From Microseira sp003486305 (GTDB taxonomy: Bacteria > Cyanobacteriota > Cyanobacteriia > Cyanobacteriales > Aerosakkonemataceae): a stretch of DNA of 64,000 bases. The DNA is taken from assembly GCA_031969655.1 (NCBI GenBank), contig DALYJX010000002.1, positions 1 through 64,000 on the forward strand. Direction: 5' to 3'. Below are positions 59,672 to 64,000 of this stretch, piece after piece; the first letter of the stretch is position 1, and every line of letters begins with the position of its first letter. The notes beneath the pieces were generated by a model. It did not search any database. It saw nothing but the letters and a program-made list of their open reading frames with translations, and was not told the origin of the DNA. The translations under genes were made by a program, and so were the position numbers.

Positions 59672-62138
59672 AAGCCGCCCAGAAACAGGGAGATTTGTAA
59701 ATAGAATCTCCCAACAGTTTTAACTGAGCTTGTCGCAGCGCTTCGGCTTTTGACTGCTGAGGCGACTGCAATAATTGTTGATAGAATTGAATCATTAATT
59801 GAGCGCTAGCATAGTCATCTACGCGCCACAAGGTTGCTACGGTAGTACGTGCGCCTGCTCTCGCCGCGACTCCCGCTAGTCCTAATGCGGCGCGTTTATC
59901 GCCTTTAGCAGTTTGGCAAGCACTGAGGACGAGTAATTCAATTGTATTAACGTTATTTTTCTGGCTTAAACGCAGCCAGTTATCTAAGTCTTTGATATTA
60001 ATTCGTCCATCAGCAGCTAGAATAAATGTTTGTTCGGGATCGGAACTAAATTTACCGTGGGTAGCTAGATGAACGACGGAATAAATAGCAGATTTTAGCT
60101 GATTTTGGAAGTTATTTTTAATAAATCTTTCTTCATTAAGTAAGCTATTTTTAGGTATTTTTTTGGCAATTTGTTCGATTTCAGCTTGAACGTTGTCGAG
60201 GGAACGTAACTTCTCTTGTTGAAAGCTGGGAGGGTTAGTTGCGCCAGCAATCAAGGCGTTGATTCGACTGGGTAGTAAAGGTTTGGGGTCTAATAATTGT
60301 AAACCGGGAGCGAGAGCGATCGCATAGCTTTGAATTAAATAATTTTTGCCGTCGTAGAGTGCTGCCATTGGGATATTCCGCAAGGAACCATCCAGCACGA
60401 ATACTAGGGTTTTTATCTGGGTATCTAATTCAGCAGCAAAGGGTTTAATTAACCAATCATATACTTGGTTCAAGTCTAACTTCACTTGACGGTTTAGATC
60501 CGGTCGTTCTAGATTATTACGCAAGCTTTGCAACGTGGTTTCTACATCGTTTTCTGGTATATAACTTACGGCGTGTAGCAAGTTTTTTACTGGTAATTTC
60601 AGTATAACTTCGATGCGATTCGGTAAAATAATCGGATAAATAACGGCGGTGCTTGGATCGATGTTGTCAACAATGTTATCAATTTGATTCGGTTTAGTTT
60701 CGATACAAGCTTCGCGGAAAAAGTCTTCAATTTCAGCTAATTGAAGCGCTTCCAGCGTTTGACGCGCCCGGTTGAGATCGGTTTGAGTTGGTTCGCCTTG
60801 CAAAAGTAAATCAACTAATTGACGATAAACGGGTTCGACTTCATCGCGAAAGGAAAATTGACCTTCGGGGTTGATTGCAACTAAGTTTTTTCGCAAATAT
60901 TCAAGGGTTTTAACTGCTTCGGTGTAGGATGCGATAGCGCTAGCGCGCGACGCTGTCGCGTTCGCTGCTGTTTTATTCCCAGTATTATTATACAACCTTC
61001 CTAACTGCCACTGCCATTGATAAACGCTATCAAAAAATTGATTAACTTCCGCTATATTTAATGCATTTTGTGTTATTTTAATCCCCTCTTCCTCTTGTTG
61101 ATTCAACTCATAAAATTGTCCTAAATAACCAACTGCGTAGGATTCTAAGCGCCGAGTGGGTAAGGTTTTGGCTTGTGCGATCGCCATAGTGAGGAGAGAT
61201 GGAATTGCTTCATTTTTAGGGTTGAGTTTAAGTAGACTGCGAGCTAGGTTTATTTTAGATGCGATCGCAAATACACTTGGAGATAATTCGCTTACCTCAT
61301 CCCTAACTTGAGGCCAAATTTTTTCGGCCTCTGACTGTTGATTTGTCTCGACTAATAAATTGAGTAAATTTAGTTGTGCTTGCAGTTTTATCTGTGTGTA
61401 AGTCGCTTGTGCGATCGCAGAACGATAGAAATCAGCAGCTTTTTTACTCTCCACTTCAGCCGTTTGCGGATCGTTCACACTTTGCGCGCGTTTGAATTGA
61501 GCGAAAGCAGTATTTCCTAAACTAAGTTGATCGGCAAAAACTGCTGCATCAGCCTTTAACGACTGCGCTATATTTAAACTTGATTTTAAAATCTTTTCAG
61601 ACTCTTTTAACTTTCCCACAATTCGTAAAACATCACCCAAACTCCGGTATACAGTTGCTTTTAATTCCGAGTCGGATTGGGTTTTGATAGTTTCGCATAG
61701 TTGTGTTAATAATTGTTCGGCGAGGCGATATTTACCTAAAGCTTGGAGTGCTTGAATTTGATTTAGTTTGCTGCCAATAACTCCATTTTCATCCTTGGCT
61801 TTTTGATAAGCATCTTCTGCTTGTTTCCAAGTATTTAAAGCAGCTTCGGCATCGCCTTGTTCGAGTTGTTGTCGTCCTTGTTCGTTGAGAGTTTGTGCTG
61901 TTTGTAAGGTTGTAATTGTAACAGAGGCAGAGCCTCTGGGATCTCGTTCCCAGGCTGAGCCTGGGAACGAGTGGGGGGTGATGATGGTGAGGAATAGGGA
62001 TAAGAGAAGTATGAAGAGAAAGGATAGCGATCGCTGTCTCTTTCTAATAATTTTAGCCTGCGTAGGCAGGCTTTGTTTGTGTAGCGACACCCTTAAGGGT
62101 GTCGGAATATTGTATTTCAGCCAAGGTTTATTTCCCAT
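59646..62138 (-). CDS. TPR-CHAT protein (caspase-like peptidase domain)
   Basis: An 830-residue protein. A hydrophobic segment (about 38-57, LSFLFILLLSLFLTIITP) gives a signal anchor. TPR units fill about 80-440 (LEQGDAEAALNTWKQAEDAY, LQALGKYRLAEQLL). The CHAT domain (about 545-830) has the caspase-like dyad His in HLATHGKFS (about 689) and Cys in LVLSACQTAKGD (about 736), followed by ALGLAGVAARAGARTTVATL. CHAT proteases act in regulated proteolysis or defence-like pathways; the target is unknown. Residues about 7-25 and 58-75 (SFPGSAWERDPRGSAS) are dispersed-repeat translations. ATG 62138 is used; TTG 62147 is possible. It overlaps the upstream exoprotein gene and is probably coupled with it. 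Confidence 0.88.
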   Translation of the reverse strand: MGNKPWLKYNIPTPLRVSLHKQSLPTQAKIIRKRQRSLSFLFILLLSLFLTIITPHSFPGSAWERDPRGSASVTITTLQTAQTLNEQGRQQLEQGDAEAALNTWKQAEDAYQKAKDENGVIGSKLNQIQALQALGKYRLAEQLLTQLCETIKTQSDSELKATVYRSLGDVLRIVGKLKESEKILKSSLNIAQSLKADAAVFADQLSLGNTAFAQFKRAQSVNDPQTAEVESKKAADFYRSAIAQATYTQIKLQAQLNLLNLLVETNQQSEAEKIWPQVRDEVSELSPSVFAIASKINLARSLLKLNPKNEAIPSLLTMAIAQAKTLPTRRLESYAVGYLGQFYELNQQEEEGIKITQNALNIAEVNQFFDSVYQWQWQLGRLYNNTGNKTAANATASRASAIASYTEAVKTLEYLRKNLVAINPEGQFSFRDEVEPVYRQLVDLLLQGEPTQTDLNRARQTLEALQLAEIEDFFREACIETKPNQIDNIVDNIDPSTAVIYPIILPNRIEVILKLPVKNLLHAVSYIPENDVETTLQSLRNNLERPDLNRQVKLDLNQVYDWLIKPFAAELDTQIKTLVFVLDGSLRNIPMAALYDGKNYLIQSYAIALAPGLQLLDPKPLLPSRINALIAGATNPPSFQQEKLRSLDNVQAEIEQIAKKIPKNSLLNEERFIKNNFQNQLKSAIYSVVHLATHGKFSSDPEQTFILAADGRINIKDLDNWLRLSQKNNVNTIELLVLSACQTAKGDKRAALGLAGVAARAGARTTVATLWRVDDYASAQLMIQFYQQLLQSPQQSKAEALRQAQLKLLGDSIYKSPCFWAAFILLGNWL
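61923..62112. repeat. Dispersed palindromic repeats at the 5' end of the CHAT gene
   Basis: AGAGGCAGAGCCTCT (61923-61937), the CGTTCCCAGG...CCTGGGAACG palindrome (61945-61969) and a GTAGGCAGG...GGGTGTCGGAATATT element (62060-62112) are all within the first 75 codons. The region between 61970 and 62058 encodes the signal anchor. Confidence 0.8.
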
Positions 62139-64000
62139 AGCAACCAATTGGTAAAGAAGGGGTATAAGGCGTTACTCCGGTCGGTTCTGCTGTTAAAATA
62201 ATCTCACCATTTGCACCGCGTACCCAGCCTTGTGCTTCGACAATTTGGGTAGTAAATTGTGGGATAGTAGATTGTGGAATAATAGATTGTGGGATAGTAG
62301 ATTGTGGTGTAGTAGATTGTGGAATAATAGATTGTGGGATAGGCGTCTCGCCTGTCACTGAGTTATAAGTACTAGGTAATGGTGAGTTTTGCGTATTTGT
62401 TGAATAACGCGGATCTCTCCAAATTGCTTCGCTGGTAAAAGGTTGCGTGGGATTTGGCGGTAACCCTCCCGTGCCAGTATTGGTAAAACTAGATGCTTCT
62501 CTACCAGTTGGTTGACAACCTGTGACAATATTAGGAGATTCGTCAATTCCTGGAATGTTAACTAATCCTTGGGTGGGGTCGATATCTGGGGTTTGAATTT
62601 CTACTATTCCATCAATTCCGAGTTGGGAACTAGCATCGATATCGCTATTCAAAGATCGATAAATGCCTTGGGTATTAATTTGGATACTTCCGCCTCTTCC
62701 TCGAATGGCATTGGCGCGAATATCGCTATTTTCTAATGCAGCTAAAGTATCTGAATTGATATTAATATTGCCACCGTTAGCAGTGCCGAAAGCATTCGTT
62801 GTGATGTTGCTGTTGCGCCGCATTTGCAAGGCGGAGGTTTGTAACGTAATGTTGCCGCGATCGCCTGCCTGTGTCTCTGCACGCAACGATCCTTGGCGAT
62901 CCAATTGCACATTGTCAGAAATTATATTTAAGTTACCTGCCGCACCCGCACCTTCGCCGCTGACGGTGACTTGTGCGCCGTTGCGGACTATTAAACGTCC
63001 GGTTTCAATGTTTACATCGCCTGCATTTCTAGTTCCCAACGCACTGGTAAATATGCCACTGGGTACTCTATTATCTGCGGAAGTACCAATAACTTCAATT
63101 GAATCTGTTGCATTAATTCTCACTTCCCCACCTAAACCAGTACTATTTCGTAAGGTTCCTGCACCGATGCGGGAACCATTTTGTCCGGTTAAGTTTTGCG
63201 TTTCAATCTGCAAATTTCCGGCATCTCCTGCACCAAAAGTATCGGCAGAAATAGCAGCACCATCTTGCAGGTTTAATCTGGGAGTATTAACGGTTAAATT
63301 ACCTGCTTTTTTATTTCCAAATGTGGCAGTTGCTAATCCGCCTCTGCCAATCAAAGTCACAGATTCCGAAGCATTAACGGTCAAATTTCCACCTAATCCA
63401 GTTCCCAAGGTAGAAGTAGTCGCACCTGCACCATCGCGGATAAGCAATCTGGGAGTTGTGATTGTTAAATCGCCTGCATCTCCCGAACCGTTGAAATTAA
63501 CGGTAGCAAAACCCGTTAAACTGCCGCGTTGTTGAGGGTTTTGGATAATCAATGAAACAGTGTCTTCTGTGGGAATAAATGCACCTGGAGTATCGCCAAT
63601 TAATTCTACAGATTCGGTAGCGTTTACTGTCAGAATTCCTCCCTTACCTGCACCTGTCGTCAGTGTTGAGACTCCTGCACCAAAACCTCGAAGAATTATT
63701 CTAGGAGCATTAATTGTGAGATTACCAGAATTGCCATCGCCTGCGGTTCCGGTTTGAATGCTACCTAACCCGGCAACTTGTACTAATTCTGAGGCATTAA
63801 TTGTTAAATTTCCTCCCTGACCTTTGCCACCTGTAGAGGCAGCAATAACAGCAGCTTCTAGGAAAATTCCCCTAGCATTGACTAATAAATTACCAGCATT
63901 TCCAGCACCAAGACTACTCGAAGAAAGTCCGCCGCGTTGGATTATATTTAACTGTCCGGCGGTAACGTTCAAGTCGCCAGCATTCCCCGTTCCAACTGCT
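62128..64000 (-). CDS. Filamentous-haemagglutinin-like TPS exoprotein, C-terminal part
   Basis: The frame is open to the last base of the window, so the N-terminal secretion domain and start lie beyond it; about 623 C-terminal residues are present. They consist of repeated beta-helix rungs (GNAGNLLVNARG, GNSGNLTINAPRI, GKGGILTVNATESVELIG), typical of cyanobacterial two-partner-secretion exoproteins. Near the C-terminus the sequence has a PQSTI/PQSII pentapeptide tandem repeat (about 62250-62343, a 15-base unit) and ends with VEAQGWVRGANGEIILTAEP and a single late Cys, as usual for the family. Its end overlaps the CHAT gene. A surface or adhesion role is likely. Confidence 0.85.
   Translation of the reverse strand, partial: AVGTGNAGDLNVTAGQLNIIQRGGLSSSSLGAGNAGNLLVNARGIFLEAAVIAASTGGKGQGGNLTINASELVQVAGLGSIQTGTAGDGNSGNLTINAPRIILRGFGAGVSTLTTGAGKGGILTVNATESVELIGDTPGAFIPTEDTVSLIIQNPQQRGSLTGFATVNFNGSGDAGDLTITTPRLLIRDGAGATTSTLGTGLGGNLTVNASESVTLIGRGGLATATFGNKKAGNLTVNTPRLNLQDGAAISADTFGAGDAGNLQIETQNLTGQNGSRIGAGTLRNSTGLGGEVRINATDSIEVIGTSADNRVPSGIFTSALGTRNAGDVNIETGRLIVRNGAQVTVSGEGAGAAGNLNIISDNVQLDRQGSLRAETQAGDRGNITLQTSALQMRRNSNITTNAFGTANGGNININSDTLAALENSDIRANAIRGRGGSIQINTQGIYRSLNSDIDASSQLGIDGIVEIQTPDIDPTQGLVNIPGIDESPNIVTGCQPTGREASSFTNTGTGGLPPNPTQPFTSEAIWRDPRYSTNTQNSPLPSTYNSVTGETPIPQSIIPQSTTPQSTIPQSIIPQSTIPQFTTQIVEAQGWVRGANGEIILTAEPTGVTPYTPSLPIGCYGK
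62250..62343. repeat. 15-bp tandem repeat encoding IPQS(T/I) pentapeptides
   Basis: About six units of ATAGTAGATTGTGGG with small changes, in frame in the exoprotein gene, directly beside a GTCTCGCCTG repeat at 62344-62354. Confidence 0.8.

Noticed and set aside
62663..63535. Forward frame of 290 codons opposite the exoprotein
   Set aside because: It is an antisense shadow of beta-helix repeats with biased codons; no start signal or family.

Overview
The window is chromosomal DNA of a cyanobacterium, most likely filamentous. The signs are very frequent HIP1 octamers (GCGATCGC), heptanucleotide short tandem repeats of the AATTACC type, dispersed palindromic repeats, and gene families typical of the phylum (phytochrome-type GAF with GGDEF-EAL, DUF928, CHAT-TPR, pentapeptide and WD40 proteins, TPS exoproteins). 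No tRNA or rRNA gene was recognised.

Layout. 1-14.2 kb is ordinary chromosome: the end of an HPP membrane protein, a Crp/Fnr regulator, era, a GAF-GGDEF-EAL protein with a candidate bilin-binding Cys, an FAD oxidoreductase, rtcA, a J-domain plus WD40 gene pair, a PiT phosphate transporter, a MazF-type toxin-antitoxin pair and a coiled-coil EamA transporter. 14.2-16.6 kb holds an IS200/IS605 element (tnpA and tnpB) sitting in the decayed remains of what looks like a DISARM drmA helicase gene.

16.8-54.1 kb is the main feature: a contractile injection system (CIS) locus of the Afp/PVC-like (eCIS) lineage, which includes the thylakoid-anchored CIS known from Anabaena. Transcription is mostly leftward from 54.1 kb: sheath, two tube proteins, tail-assembly-chaperone-like protein, a membrane pseudokinase fused to a substrate-binding-like domain, a 48-aa helical protein, a third tube protein, a 1686-aa repeat protein, Afp7-like tube protein, Afp8-like spike, gp25, baseplate J, Afp12-like wedge, DUF4255 terminator, and AAA+ ATPase. 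Next come four cargo candidates that share an N-terminal leader, one with a DUF4157 HExxH domain, and two small genes. A short rightward operon (TPR protein, second chaperone-like protein, DUF6760-like frame in the -1 register) and a leftward block (pentapeptide protein, baseplate-associated-like protein, two single-pass Ig-like proteins, one with WD40 repeats) complete the locus. The two Ig-like proteins and the pseudokinase are the best candidates for linking the machine to a membrane. PAAR tip, fibre and a conventional tape measure were not found.

55.1-64 kb, divergent from the sheath operon, carries an HTH/NB-ARC-like ATPase, a Ser/Thr kinase with a CHASE2-like domain, a DUF928 protein, a CHAT-TPR protein and the C-terminal part of a TPS-type exoprotein that runs off the window. 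Dispersed palindromes have entered several of these genes in frame, most clearly at the N-termini of the DUF928 and CHAT proteins.

All family calls rest on reading motifs by eye. No database search was run.
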